Assembly (NCBI RefSeq): GCF_001544495.1
Contig: NZ_FCNZ02000027.1
Coordinates: 1-64,000 of the forward strand
Reading direction: 5' to 3'
DNA length: 64,000 nt
From: Caballeronia telluris
GTDB taxonomy: Bacteria; Pseudomonadota; Gammaproteobacteria; Burkholderiales; Burkholderiaceae
In this document: positions 43,914-52,606 of the stretch, piece by piece
Layout: each line of letters starts with the position of its first letter
Position numbering within the stretch: position 1 is the first letter of the stretch
The notes under the pieces: model-generated
The model's database searches: none
What the model was told of the DNA's origin: nothing
Seen by the model: the letters and a program-made list of their open reading frames with translations, nothing else
Position numbers and translations under genes: made by a program

Positions 43914-43947
43914 CGACGCTTTGCAACGCCTGAAGCCGCACTTCGCC

Positions 43948-44646
43948 ATGTCCGATATTGCCCAACATCTCGATGAAGTCCGGCAGCGCATCGCGCAGGC
44001 GGCCGCTGCCGCGTCGCGCGATCCGGCTTCGATCGCCCTCCTCGCTGTTTCCAAGACCTTCCCCGCCGACGATGTCCGCGCCGCGTTCGACGCTGGCCAG
44101 CGCGCGTTCGGCGAAAACTACGTGCAGGAAGCGGTCGCGAAGATCGCGGCGCTCGCTGAATGGCGCGGCGAGATCGAATGGCATTTCATCGGGCCGCTGC
44201 AATCGAACAAGACGAAGCTCGTCGCGGAACAGTTCGACTGGGTGCATTCCGTCGACCGGCTGAAGATCGCCGAGCGGCTCTCCGATCAGCGTCCGCAAGG
44301 CGCGCGCGCGCTCAATGTCTGCCTGCAGGTGAACGTGAGCGGCGAGGAATCGAAGAGCGGTGTCGAACCGGCCGAAGCGGCCGCCCTCGCGCACCGGATC
44401 GCCGCCCTGCCCGGCTTGCGGCTGCGCGGCCTGATGGCGATTCCCGAGCCCGCCGCGACGCTCGACGCACAACGCGCTCCGCATGCCCGGCTGCGCGCGC
44501 TGATGGAGACATTGCGCGCCGACGGCCTCGAGCTCGACACGCTGTCGATGGGCATGTCGGCGGATCTGGAAGCGGCCGTGCTGGAAGGCGCGACGATGGT
44601 CCGCATCGGCACGGCGATCTTCGGCGCACGCGATTACTCACACTGA
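43948..44646 (+). CDS. yggS: PLP homeostasis protein, YggS/PLPBP family
   Basis: A 232-aa pyridoxal-phosphate-binding TIM-barrel protein without known catalytic activity that buffers PLP and affects amino-acid pools. The PLP lysine is Lys36 in LLAVSKTFPADDV; FGENYVQEA, WHFIGPLQSNKTK, LNVCLQVNVSGEESKSG and LSMGMSADLEAAVLEGATMVRIG are all family landmarks. It is followed after 18 nt by proC, an arrangement conserved across many bacteria. Confidence 0.96.
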   Translation: MSDIAQHLDEVRQRIAQAAAAASRDPASIALLAVSKTFPADDVRAAFDAGQRAFGENYVQEAVAKIAALAEWRGEIEWHFIGPLQSNKTKLVAEQFDWVHSVDRLKIAERLSDQRPQGARALNVCLQVNVSGEESKSGVEPAEAAALAHRIAALPGLRLRGLMAIPEPAATLDAQRAPHARLRALMETLRADGLELDTLSMGMSADLEAAVLEGATMVRIGTAIFGARDYSH

Positions 44647-44664
44647 CGTTTCACTGAACTCACC

Positions 44665-45477
44665 ATGAAAATTGCCTTCATCGGCGGCGGCAACATGGCC
44701 GCCGCGCTCATCGGCGGACTCATCAAGCGCGGCGTGGCGCCGGCCGATCTCTACGCGATCGACATCAACGACGAAGCCCGCGCGCGCACCGCGCAGCAGT
44801 TCGGCATCGCGACGGGCGGTGCGATCGACGGAACGCTCGCCGGTTTCGACGCGATCCTGCTCGCCGTCAAGCCGCAGGTGCTCAAGGAGGTTGCTTCGTC
44901 GCTGGCACCGCATTTGTCGCGGCAACTCGTGATCAGCATCGCCGCCGGGATTCGTGCGAGCGATTTGTCGCGCTGGCTCGGCGGCTATGCGCGCATCGTG
45001 CGCACGATGCCGAATACGCCCGCGCTGATTGGCATGGGCGTGACGGGACTGGCCGCGCTGCCGGGCGTCGACGACGCCGCGAAGGCGCTGGCGTCGCAGG
45101 TGCTGGAGGCGGTCGGCTCGACAGTCTGGTTCGACGACGAAGCGAAGATCGATGCGGTCACGGCCATCTCGGGTAGCGGGCCGGCTTACGTGTTCTATTT
45201 CATCGAAGCGATGCAGGAGGCGGCACGCCAGCTCGGCATGGACGAGGAGCAAGGACGCGCGCTCGCGGTCGCGACATTCGCGGGCGCGGCGCAATTGGCG
45301 GCGCAGTCGGGCGAGCCGGCGAGCGTGCTGCGCGAGCGCGTGACGTCGAAGGGCGGGACGACGGCGGCGGCGCTGGCTTCGTTCGATGCGTCGGGCGTGA
45401 AGGATGCAATCGTGCGCGGCGCCCTCGCGGCCGATGCCCGAGCGAAGGAGATGGGCGACGAGTTGGGGAACGCTTGA
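44665..45477 (+). CDS. proC: Pyrroline-5-carboxylate reductase
   Basis: A 270-aa enzyme for the last step of proline synthesis. The Rossmann start is IAFIGGGNMAAALIGGLI; LLAVKPQVLKEV, RTMPNTPALIGMGVTGL and AISGSGPAYVFYFIEAM are conserved, and SKGGTTAAALASF near the end is the substrate-binding helix. Probably co-transcribed with yggS. Confidence 0.97.
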   Translation: MKIAFIGGGNMAAALIGGLIKRGVAPADLYAIDINDEARARTAQQFGIATGGAIDGTLAGFDAILLAVKPQVLKEVASSLAPHLSRQLVISIAAGIRASDLSRWLGGYARIVRTMPNTPALIGMGVTGLAALPGVDDAAKALASQVLEAVGSTVWFDDEAKIDAVTAISGSGPAYVFYFIEAMQEAARQLGMDEEQGRALAVATFAGAAQLAAQSGEPASVLRERVTSKGGTTAAALASFDASGVKDAIVRGALAADARAKEMGDELGNA

Positions 45478-45584
45478 AGCGAGCTTGGCGCGCTGCGTGA
45501 CGAAGCCGTTACCGCGGCGCAAGTCGCAATCGCTCATGCGCCCCAACCGATCGAAGCGTTATCCGCCTCGCGTTTCAACAGCGA

Positions 45585-45920
45585 TTACTGGCCGGCAGCC
45601 GGTGACTTGACGCTCGGGGTCGCGAGCGTGTTGTTGCTGGGGGGAGCGCTGGTGCCGGACGTCGAGTTGTTGTTGCTCGGCAGGCCCGAATTCGGCGACA
45701 TGGCGCGCGCACCGCTATCCGAGTTCGTCATGCCCGGCGTGCCGTAGCCGCCCGTGGCACCGTTCATCTGACCGGGTGTGGCGTTCATCTGATTCGACGG
45801 GCTCGCCGTGCTGCCCGTCGAACCGCTGCCGCTCGATCCGCCGGCCGCCTGCGCATAAGCACCGCCCGACAGCGTGAGTGCGGCGAGGGCCGCGATTAAC
45901 GTGCTGGTTGCCTTGCTCAT
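45585..45920 (-). CDS. Secreted low-complexity Ser/Gly/Asn/Thr-rich protein, hypothetical
   Basis: A 111-aa protein with a clear signal peptide (TLIAALAALTLSGGAYA, cleavage expected after about residue 23). The mature part is made almost wholly of Ser, Gly, Asn, Thr, Pro and Ala with phrases such as NQMNATPGQMNGATGG and is probably disordered in the periplasm. GGAGG lies a few bases before the ATG (minus strand, near 45930). Proteins of this kind are common in Burkholderia near stress genes, but no function is known to me. It stands alone between proC (convergent) and ubiA. Confidence 0.72.
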   Translation of the reverse strand: MSKATSTLIAALAALTLSGGAYAQAAGGSSGSGSTGSTASPSNQMNATPGQMNGATGGYGTPGMTNSDSGARAMSPNSGLPSNNNSTSGTSAPPSNNTLATPSVKSPAAGQ

Positions 45921-46069
45921 GATCCGTACCTCCTTAATCGGACTGGAATAGAGACACAGACGATCGACGCCTGCTTGATTATGAGCGCAGCAAATGCCGT
46001 GCCGCGCACTCCTCAGTAACCACCCGCCTGCTGTGTCGCTTCTGATCGCTCAACCGCTTGACGCGCCCG

Positions 46070-46930
46070 TCACGCTCCTAGCGCATAGTGCAACGCAATC
46101 CCCGCAAACAGCATCCCGCCCAGCCAGTTGTTGTGCTTGAACGCAGCGAAACAAGGCATGCGTTCGCGGTTGCGAATCAGCCCGTAGTGATAGACCGCGC
46201 ATCCCGCCGCCGCCGCCCAGCCGAGCCAGTACATCCAGCCGAACTTAAGCGCGATCCCGATCCCCACGTAGATCGCGAGCGTCACCGCATAGCAGACCAT
46301 CACGGCTAGCACGTCATATCGCCCGAAAGTCAGCGCAGACGTCCGGATGCCGATCTTGATGTCGTCATCCCGATCGACCATCGCGTATTCGGTGTCATAC
46401 GCGACCGACCAGAACACGTTTGCGATCAGCATGATCCACGCGAGCATCGGCACATGGTCCTGGACCGCGGCGAACGCCATCGGAATGCCGAATCCGAATG
46501 CGATGCCGAGGTACGCCTGCGGAATCGCGAAGAAGCGCTTCGTGAACGGATAGGTTCCCGCGACGAAAAGCGCGAACACCGAGAGCTCCTTCGTCAGCGT
46601 GTTGAGCGGCAGAATCAAGAGGAACGCGACGAGCGAAAGCGCCGCCGCCAGCGCGACCGCTTCCCACGCCTGAATCTTTCCCGACGTCAGCGGCCGGTTC
46701 TCGGTGCGCTGCACATGGCGATCGAAGTCGCGGTCGGCGTAATCGTTGATCGCGCAACCGGCCGAGCGCATCAGGATCGTGCCGACGATGAAGATCACGA
46801 GCAGCATCGGCGAGGGATGGCCGTTCGATGCAATCCACAGCGCGTTGAGCGTCGGCCACAGGAGCAGCAGGCTGCCGATGGGCTTGTCGAGGCGCACGAG
46901 GCGCAGGTAGAGCGGAAGGCGGGCGAACAT
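46070..46930 (-). CDS. ubiA: 4-hydroxybenzoate octaprenyltransferase
   Basis: A 286-aa integral membrane prenyltransferase for ubiquinone. The two Asp-rich motifs that bind Mg-diphosphate are INDYADRDFDRHV (near residue 64) and YAMVDRDDDIKIG (near residue 185); eight or nine membrane helices surround them. ATG 46930 gives MFARLPLYLRLVRLDKPIG, the usual start; a TTG 12 nt earlier is possible. A TAAAAT lies about 30 nt upstream on the minus strand. Confidence 0.96.
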   Translation of the reverse strand: MFARLPLYLRLVRLDKPIGSLLLLWPTLNALWIASNGHPSPMLLVIFIVGTILMRSAGCAINDYADRDFDRHVQRTENRPLTSGKIQAWEAVALAAALSLVAFLLILPLNTLTKELSVFALFVAGTYPFTKRFFAIPQAYLGIAFGFGIPMAFAAVQDHVPMLAWIMLIANVFWSVAYDTEYAMVDRDDDIKIGIRTSALTFGRYDVLAVMVCYAVTLAIYVGIGIALKFGWMYWLGWAAAAGCAVYHYGLIRNRERMPCFAAFKHNNWLGGMLFAGIALHYALGA

Positions 46931-46992
46931 GAGCGCGGGCAATGAGGACGATGCCGTATTTTAGAGCAGCGCGAAACCGCCGCCCAAAAAGC

Positions 46993-47023
46993 AAAAACCC
47001 CCGCACTCCAGCGAGCACGGGGG
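46993..47023 (-). terminator. Intrinsic terminator of dps
   Basis: On the minus strand a 10-bp stem (two G-T wobbles) formed by 47023-47014 and 47007-46998 with a 6-nt loop is followed by T5 (46997-46993). It lies 30 nt after the dps stop. Confidence 0.75.
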
Positions 47024-47052
47024 CCTGTGAACCGCAACGTCGAGTCACATCA

Positions 47053-47541
47053 TCAAGCGAGCATCGCGCGCAGCATCCACGCGGTCTTCTCATGCGTCTG
47101 CATGCGCTGCGTCAGCAGATCGGCGGTCGGCTCGTCGTTGGCGGCATCGGTCGCCGGGAAGATCTCGCGCGCCGTGCGCACCACCGCTTCCTGTCCTTCC
47201 ACCAGTTGGCGGATCATCTCTTCGGCCGCGGGCACGCCATCGGCTTCCGGAATCGACGAGAGCTTCGCGAAATCGCGATAGCTGCCCGGCGCATGCACGC
47301 CGAGCGCGCGAATGCGTTCCGCGATCTGATCGACGGCCAGCGCCAGTTCGTTGTATTGCGTCTCGAACATCAGGTGGAGCGTGTTGAACATCGGCCCCGT
47401 GACGTTCCAGTGGAAATTGTGCGTCTTCAGATACAGCGTGTAGGTATCCGCGAGCAGACGCGAGAGACCGTCGGCGATCTTCTTCCGATCCTTGTCGCTG
47501 ATACCGATGTTCACAGGCAGTGCAGTTTCTTTCTTCGCCAT
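47053..47541 (-). CDS. dps: DNA-binding ferritin-like protein Dps
   Basis: A 162-aa Dps that forms dodecamers, oxidises and stores iron using peroxide, and shields DNA. The ferroxidase ligands sit in THNFHWNVTGPMFNTLHLMF and ETQYNELALAVDQIAERI. The N-terminus is short with only a few Lys residues (MAKKETALP, DKDRKK), so DNA binding may be weaker than in E. coli Dps. oxyR lies 530 nt upstream on the same strand, consistent with peroxide control. Confidence 0.96.
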   Translation of the reverse strand: MAKKETALPVNIGISDKDRKKIADGLSRLLADTYTLYLKTHNFHWNVTGPMFNTLHLMFETQYNELALAVDQIAERIRALGVHAPGSYRDFAKLSSIPEADGVPAAEEMIRQLVEGQEAVVRTAREIFPATDAANDEPTADLLTQRMQTHEKTAWMLRAMLA

Positions 47542-47735
47542 GATGACTCCGTGAGAGAGTGATACGAACGGTGCGAACGCGCCGCGCCTCGCCGGTTGTT
47601 CCAGACGCAGCCGTTCGAGCGTTCGACAGTTTATCTTAGAAACGTTGGCCGCCTGGTGGGCCGCTGCCTTGCCCGGCGAGGCCGCAAACCTTGCTGCGAC
47701 GCGCCTTTGCGACGCATCGCGGCGTGTCGCCGGAT

Positions 47736-47906
47736 TCAGGCGAACGCACCCGCGCCGCCCGCGCGCAACGCCTCCACGACGATCGCGCCATAGCCTGCCG
47801 CGATCATCCCGAAAGCCAGCGCGACGCGCACGCCACGCGATGCCTTGCGGCTTTTTGCCTCGATCCGCTCCACGGCCTGTTCAATCGTCATCAGCGCTTG
47901 GTTCAT
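47736..47906 (-). CDS. Small single-pass membrane protein, hypothetical
   Basis: A 56-aa protein with an amphipathic N-terminal half (TIEQAVERIEAKSRKASRGV) and one hydrophobic helix (VALAFGMIAAGYGAIVVEAL). ATG 47906 is favoured because AAGGAG (47919-47914) stands 7 nt upstream; earlier in-frame starts at 47930 and 47912 lack suitable spacing. The gene lies between oxyR and dps on their strand and behind an AT-rich palindromic region. No family recognised. Confidence 0.6.
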   Translation of the reverse strand: MNQALMTIEQAVERIEAKSRKASRGVRVALAFGMIAAGYGAIVVEALRAGGAGAFA

Positions 47907-47924
47907 CGCCATTCTCCTTAGGTT

Positions 47925-47990
47925 ACGCACCCTATCTTAACAAATTCTATTGTCATTTCGAATTCGATAAATTTTATCTATCCGATAGAC
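47925..47990. promoter_or_regulatory. AT-rich region with overlapping palindromes
   Basis: In a GC-rich genome this 65-nt stretch is strikingly AT-rich. It contains TCGAATTCGA (47958-47967), GATAAATTTTATC (47966-47978) and CTAT-CCG-ATAG (47978-47988), which overlap end to end. It lies upstream of the 56-aa membrane protein gene. ATAG/CTAT half-sites recall OxyR binding sites, but the spacing does not fit the four-part consensus. Confidence 0.45.
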
Positions 47991-48036
47991 GCGGACTCAC
48001 GCGAAGCGATAACGCGATGAAAACGGGAAGCGCGCG

Positions 48037-48063
48037 AAAAACCGCGCCTCGAACGAGGCGCGG
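48037..48063 (-). terminator. Intrinsic terminator of oxyR
   Basis: On the minus strand a perfect 9-bp GC-rich stem (48063-48055 with 48050-48042), GTTC loop and T5 (48041-48037), 8 nt after the oxyR stop. Confidence 0.85.
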
Positions 48064-48070
48064 CGTGCGG

Positions 48071-49030
48071 TCAGTTGACGGCGACCGGCATGTCCAGCTT
48101 CTTGACGCCGGGCAGATCGCAGGCGGCGATGGCGTCGGAGATGGCGTCGATGGCGGCCATCCGCGTGAAACTCTTGCGCCAAGCGAGCACGACCCGCCGA
48201 TCCGGCACCGGCTCGTCGAACGGCACGTAGCTGAGAAGTCCGGCGTCGATGCCGCCCGCGTGCGGTTTCACTTCATGCACCGACATGCGCGGCAGCACGG
48301 TAATGCCGACACCGCTCGCGACCATATGCCGGATCGTCTCAAGCGACGATCCCTCGAACGTCTTCTGAATGCCGTCGGCGTTCTGCGAAAAGCGCATCAG
48401 CTCGGGACACACGCCGAGGACGTGATCGCGGAAACAATGGCCGCTGCCGAGCAGCAGCATGGTTTCCTGCTTCAAATCGTCCGGATCGATCTTGCTGCGG
48501 TTTTCCCACGCGTGCCCCGACGGCATCGCGACGACGAACGGCTCGTCGTAGAGCGCGCGCACCATCAGGCCGGTTTCGGGAAACGGCAGCGCCATGATCG
48601 CGACGTCGATTTCGCCTTGTTTCAGCAGCTCGATCAGCTTGAGCGTGTAGTTTTCCTGCAGCATCAGCGGCATCTGCGGGACGTTGCGGATCATCTGCTT
48701 GACGAGCGTCGGCAAGAGATACGGCCCGATCGTGTAGATCACGCCGAGGCGCAACGGACCCACGAGCGGGTCCTTGCCCTGCTTGGCGATTTCCTTGATG
48801 GCGAGCGTCTGTTCGAGCACGCGCTGCGCCTGGGTGACGATCTGCTCGCCGATCGGCGTGACGCTGACTTCGCTCGTACCGCGTTCGAAAATTTGCACGT
48901 TGAGCTCGTCTTCGAGCTTCTTGATCGCCACCGACAAGGTCGGCTGGCTGACGAAGCATGCCTCGGCGGCGCGGCCGAAGTGCCGTTCGCGGGCCACCGC
49001 GACGATGTACTTCAATTCAGTGAGCGTCAT
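48071..49030 (-). CDS. oxyR: Hydrogen peroxide-sensing regulator OxyR
   Basis: A 319-aa LysR-type regulator. The winged helix is MTLTELKYIVAVARERHFGRA and SQPTLSVAIKKLEDEL; the sensor domain contains GSGHCFRDHVLGVCPE, in which the two cysteines with eight residues between them are the redox pair of OxyR (Cys199/Cys208 in E. coli). ATG 49030 matches the family start; the open frame back to 49096 is not needed. Likely targets nearby include dps. recG lies directly upstream on the same strand. Confidence 0.96.
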   Translation of the reverse strand: MTLTELKYIVAVARERHFGRAAEACFVSQPTLSVAIKKLEDELNVQIFERGTSEVSVTPIGEQIVTQAQRVLEQTLAIKEIAKQGKDPLVGPLRLGVIYTIGPYLLPTLVKQMIRNVPQMPLMLQENYTLKLIELLKQGEIDVAIMALPFPETGLMVRALYDEPFVVAMPSGHAWENRSKIDPDDLKQETMLLLGSGHCFRDHVLGVCPELMRFSQNADGIQKTFEGSSLETIRHMVASGVGITVLPRMSVHEVKPHAGGIDAGLLSYVPFDEPVPDRRVVLAWRKSFTRMAAIDAISDAIAACDLPGVKKLDMPVAVN

Positions 49031-49163
49031 TGCGGACCAATGAAAGACGTTGAGTCGATAGGTTTGACTTATACACCCGCGAAGACGATTCGCCAACTGA
49101 TCGGCCTTGCGGGCGCGGCGCCGGGTGAAATAGGGACCGACACGCGCGCGCCGAGTTCAACGC

Positions 49164-51371
49164 CTATGCCTTCAGGTACTGTTCGCGCGCGCCGAGCCAG
49201 CGGGTCAGATGGCGCGTGACGGCCTCGGGGAACTCTTTGAGCATGTGATCCGCCGCCGCACGCGCCGGGTCGATCAGCCAGCCGTCGTTCTCCAGGCTTG
49301 CGAAACGCAGCATCGCCTCGCCGGATTGCCGGGCGCCGAGAAATTCGCCGGGACCGCGAATTTCGAGGTCGCGCCGGGCGATTTCAAAGCCGTCCGTGGT
49401 TTCGCGCATCGTCTGCAGGCGGGCGCGGGCGGTCTGCGAGAGCGGCCCCGCGTACATCAGCACGCACACGGACGCGGCGGTCCCCCGCCCGACCCGCCCG
49501 CGCAACTGATGCAACTGCGCGAGCCCGAAGCGCTCGGCGTGCTCGATCACCATCAGCGACGCGTTCGGCACGTCCACGCCCACTTCGATCACCGTCGTCG
49601 CGACGAGCAGTTGCACCTCGTTGCGCGTGAAGGCGTCCATGACGGCGGCTTTTTCGGCCGGCGCGAGCCGCCCGTGAACCAGCCCGACGCGCAACTCCGG
49701 CAGCGCGGCGGAAAGCGTCTCGTAGGTTTCGACGGCCGTCTGCAATTGCAGCGTCTCGCTCTCCTCGATCAGCGGACACACCCAGTACACCTGGCGCCCG
49801 GTCAGCGCAGCCTCGCGCACGCGGCCGATGACTTCGTCGCGGCGGGCGTCGGAGACGAGCTTCGTCAGGATCGGCGTGCGGCCGGGCGGCAGTTCGTCGA
49901 TGGTGGAGACGTCGAGATCGGCGTAATAGGTCATCGCGAGCGTGCGCGGGATCGGCGTCGCGGACATCATCAGTTGATGCGGCTGGAAATCGCGCTGGCC
50001 GTCGGCGGCGTTCTGCGCCTTCGCGCGCAGCGCGAGCCGCTGCGCGACGCCGAAGCGATGCTGCTCGTCGACGATCACGAGCCCGAGGCGCGCGAATTCC
50101 ACCGCGTCCTGGATGATCGCGTGCGTGCCGATCACGAGTTGCGCGCCGCCCGAGGCCGCCGCGGCCAGCGCCTCGCGCTTTTCCTTCGCCTTGAGACTGC
50201 CCGCGAGCCACGCGACCGTCACGCCGAGCGGTTCGAGCCAGCCGCGCAGCTTGCGCGCGTGCTGCTCGGCGAGAATTTCGGTCGGCGCCATCAGCGCGGC
50301 CTGATACCCGGCGTCGATCGCCTGCGCCGCCGCGAGCGCCGCGACGATGGTCTTGCCGCTGCCGACGTCGCCTTGCAGAAGACGCTGCATCGGATGCGGC
50401 AGCGTCAGTTCGCCGGCGATTTCCGCGCACACGCGCTGCTGCGCGCCGGTCAGCGCGAACGGCAGCGCTTTCAAAAAGCGCGCCGACAGCGACTCCGGCT
50501 CGTCGAGCGAGCGACGCGGCATCGCGGGCGCGGCGCGCGTGCGGCGCTCCTCGTGCGCGCGCTTGAGCGACAACTGCTGCGCGAGCAGTTCCTCGAACTT
50601 GATGCGCGTCCACGCCGGATGCGTGCCGTCGACGAGCGCGGTTTCGTCGGAATCGGCGCGCGGGTGATGCAGCGTTTTCACCGCATCGAGCAATTCCGGC
50701 ACGCCGAGCGGCTGCAAGTACGCGCGCGCGATCGTCTCCGGCAGCAGTTCCGGCAGCGCGACGCGCTTGAGCGCGCTGTCGATCGCCTTTCTCAGATACG
50801 CCTGCGAGACGCCCGCCGTGCTCGGATAAACCGGCGTGAGCGCTTGCGGCAGCGGCGTGTCATCGTCGACGGGACGCAGCGCCGGATGCACCATCTCCAG
50901 CCCGAAGAATCCGCCGCGCACGTCGCCGCGCACGCGCAGACGCACGCCGATCGCCATCTGCTTGACCTGCGAGCCGTAGAAATTGAGGAAACGCAGCGTG
51001 AGCTGATCGCCGGCGTCGTCCTGGATTTTCACGAGCAACTGGCGGCGCGGCCGGTACGCGATCTCGTTCTCGAAGACGACGCCTTCGGTTTGCGTGTTGT
51101 CGCCGGGAATCAGTTCGCCGATGGGCGTGAGCGTGGTTTCGTCCTCGTAGCGCATCGGCAGGTGCAGCACGAGATCGATGTCGGATTTGAGGCCGAGTTT
51201 CGCGAGCTTGTCGGCGGGTTTCGACGGCGACGCCGGCTTTTTGAGCGCTTCAGCCGGTTCGACGCCGCCCGTTTTCGTCCGCCCGCGCGGCCTCGCGACC
51301 GGCGTGCCGGGATCGTCGGCTGGGTCGGGAGCGTCGGGTACGGAGGCCAGGCGGCGGTCGGACAAGGGCAT
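49164..51371 (-). CDS. recG: ATP-dependent DNA helicase RecG
   Basis: A 735-aa helicase that regresses stalled forks and branched DNA. The N-terminal wedge (OB) domain precedes the helicase motifs LLQGDVGSGKTIVAALAA (Walker A), LVIVDEQHRFGVAQR (DEQH box), MMSATPIPRTLAMT, VATTVIEVGVDVPNA and QLRGRVGRG. The first 55 residues are Pro/Ala/Asp-rich and look disordered. ATG 51371 was chosen; the frame continues open to 51827 but crosses the queA promoter region. Confidence 0.96.
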   Translation of the reverse strand: MPLSDRRLASVPDAPDPADDPGTPVARPRGRTKTGGVEPAEALKKPASPSKPADKLAKLGLKSDIDLVLHLPMRYEDETTLTPIGELIPGDNTQTEGVVFENEIAYRPRRQLLVKIQDDAGDQLTLRFLNFYGSQVKQMAIGVRLRVRGDVRGGFFGLEMVHPALRPVDDDTPLPQALTPVYPSTAGVSQAYLRKAIDSALKRVALPELLPETIARAYLQPLGVPELLDAVKTLHHPRADSDETALVDGTHPAWTRIKFEELLAQQLSLKRAHEERRTRAAPAMPRRSLDEPESLSARFLKALPFALTGAQQRVCAEIAGELTLPHPMQRLLQGDVGSGKTIVAALAAAQAIDAGYQAALMAPTEILAEQHARKLRGWLEPLGVTVAWLAGSLKAKEKREALAAAASGGAQLVIGTHAIIQDAVEFARLGLVIVDEQHRFGVAQRLALRAKAQNAADGQRDFQPHQLMMSATPIPRTLAMTYYADLDVSTIDELPPGRTPILTKLVSDARRDEVIGRVREAALTGRQVYWVCPLIEESETLQLQTAVETYETLSAALPELRVGLVHGRLAPAEKAAVMDAFTRNEVQLLVATTVIEVGVDVPNASLMVIEHAERFGLAQLHQLRGRVGRGTAASVCVLMYAGPLSQTARARLQTMRETTDGFEIARRDLEIRGPGEFLGARQSGEAMLRFASLENDGWLIDPARAAADHMLKEFPEAVTRHLTRWLGAREQYLKA

Positions 51372-51387
51372 CTGATCTCTTCGCAAG

Positions 51388-51393
51388 TACAAT
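51388..51393 (+). promoter_or_regulatory. -10-like TACAAT of the queA-tgt transcript
   Basis: TACAAT in the recG-queA divergent gap, about 110 nt before the queA ATG. No clear -35 is seen. Confidence 0.35.
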
Positions 51394-51504
51394 ATCGGGC
51401 TTATTCTCAGGCTTCGGTTCGCTGCGTGGCGCTTCTCAAAGCGGTCCGGCGCGACTCGTGCCGGCTGCAACCGCGCGTTTGCACCGCGCTCCAACCCGCA
51501 TCCC

Positions 51505-52554
51505 ATGTTCACGCTTTCCGATTTCGATTTTAATCTGCCGCCCGAGCTGATCGCGCAGACCGCGCTCACCGAGCGCAGCGCGAGCCGTCTGCTCGACGTC
51601 GACAACCACACGACGCCCGCCGCGCTCACCGATCGCCAGTTCGCCGAATTGCCGACTCTGATCGAGCCCGGCGACCTGCTCGTCTTCAACGATACCAAAG
51701 TCCTGAAGGCGCGTTTCCTCGGCAAAAAGGCCAGCGGCGGGCGCATCGAAGTGCTGGTCGAACGCCTGACCGGCCCGACCACCGCGCTCGCGCAAATCCG
51801 CGCGAGCAAGAGTCCGGCGCCGGGCACGGTGCTGACGCTCGCGGACGCATTCGACGTGACCGTCGGCGAGCGCGTCGAGCCGTTCTACACGCTGCATTTT
51901 CCCGCCGAGTGCCTGACGCTGATTGAGCAGTACGGCCGGCTGCCGCTGCCGCCGTACATCGAGCACGATCCCGACGCCATCGACGAAACGCGTTACCAGA
52001 CCGTCTATGCGGCCAATCCGGGCGCGGTCGCGGCGCCCACGGCCGGCCTGCACTTCGACGCCGCGCTGTTCGACCGCCTCGACGCACGCGGCGTCGAGCG
52101 CGCGACGCTTACGCTGCACGTCGGCGCGGGCACGTTCCAGCCGGTGCGCGTCGAGAAGATCGACGAGCACAAGATGCACAGCGAGTGGTATCAGTTGCCG
52201 CAATCGCTCGTCGACAAGATCGCGGCGACGAAAGCGCGAGGAAACCGCGTGATCGCGGTCGGCACGACCTCGATGCGCGCGCTCGAAGCCGCCGCCCGCG
52301 ATGCCGCGAACGAAAACCGTCCGCTCGCGGCGGCCGTCGCGGAAACCGACATCTTCATCACGCCGGGCTATGAGTTTCGCGTCGTCGACCGGCTGGTGAC
52401 GAATTTCCATCTGCCGAAGTCGACGCTTTTGATGCTCGTGTCCGCGTTCGCGGGCATGGAGACGATCCGCGACGCTTACCGGCACGCAATCGAGCAACGC
52501 TACCGCTTCTTCAGTTACGGCGACGCGATGCTGCTCACCCGCCAGCCACGCTGA
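51505..52554 (+). CDS. queA: S-adenosylmethionine:tRNA ribosyltransferase-isomerase
   Basis: A 349-aa enzyme that transfers ribose from SAM to preQ1-tRNA to make epoxyqueuosine. FDFNLPPELIAQTAL at the N-terminus, GDLLVFNDTKVLKARFLGKK, NPGAVAAPTAGLHFD and HVGAGTFQPVR are family landmarks. tgt, which inserts preQ1, follows 52 nt later, so the pair forms a queuosine operon. Confidence 0.97.
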   Translation: MFTLSDFDFNLPPELIAQTALTERSASRLLDVDNHTTPAALTDRQFAELPTLIEPGDLLVFNDTKVLKARFLGKKASGGRIEVLVERLTGPTTALAQIRASKSPAPGTVLTLADAFDVTVGERVEPFYTLHFPAECLTLIEQYGRLPLPPYIEHDPDAIDETRYQTVYAANPGAVAAPTAGLHFDAALFDRLDARGVERATLTLHVGAGTFQPVRVEKIDEHKMHSEWYQLPQSLVDKIAATKARGNRVIAVGTTSMRALEAAARDAANENRPLAAAVAETDIFITPGYEFRVVDRLVTNFHLPKSTLLMLVSAFAGMETIRDAYRHAIEQRYRFFSYGDAMLLTRQPR

Positions 52555-52606
52555 TTTCCAACCCACTTGCGCCGGACTGTTTTCCGGTGGCACAGGAGCT
52601 TTCTCC

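Noticed and set aside
47925..47990. A canonical OxyR binding site
   Set aside because: ATAG and CTAT elements occur, but the four half-sites at 7-nt spacing cannot be laid out.
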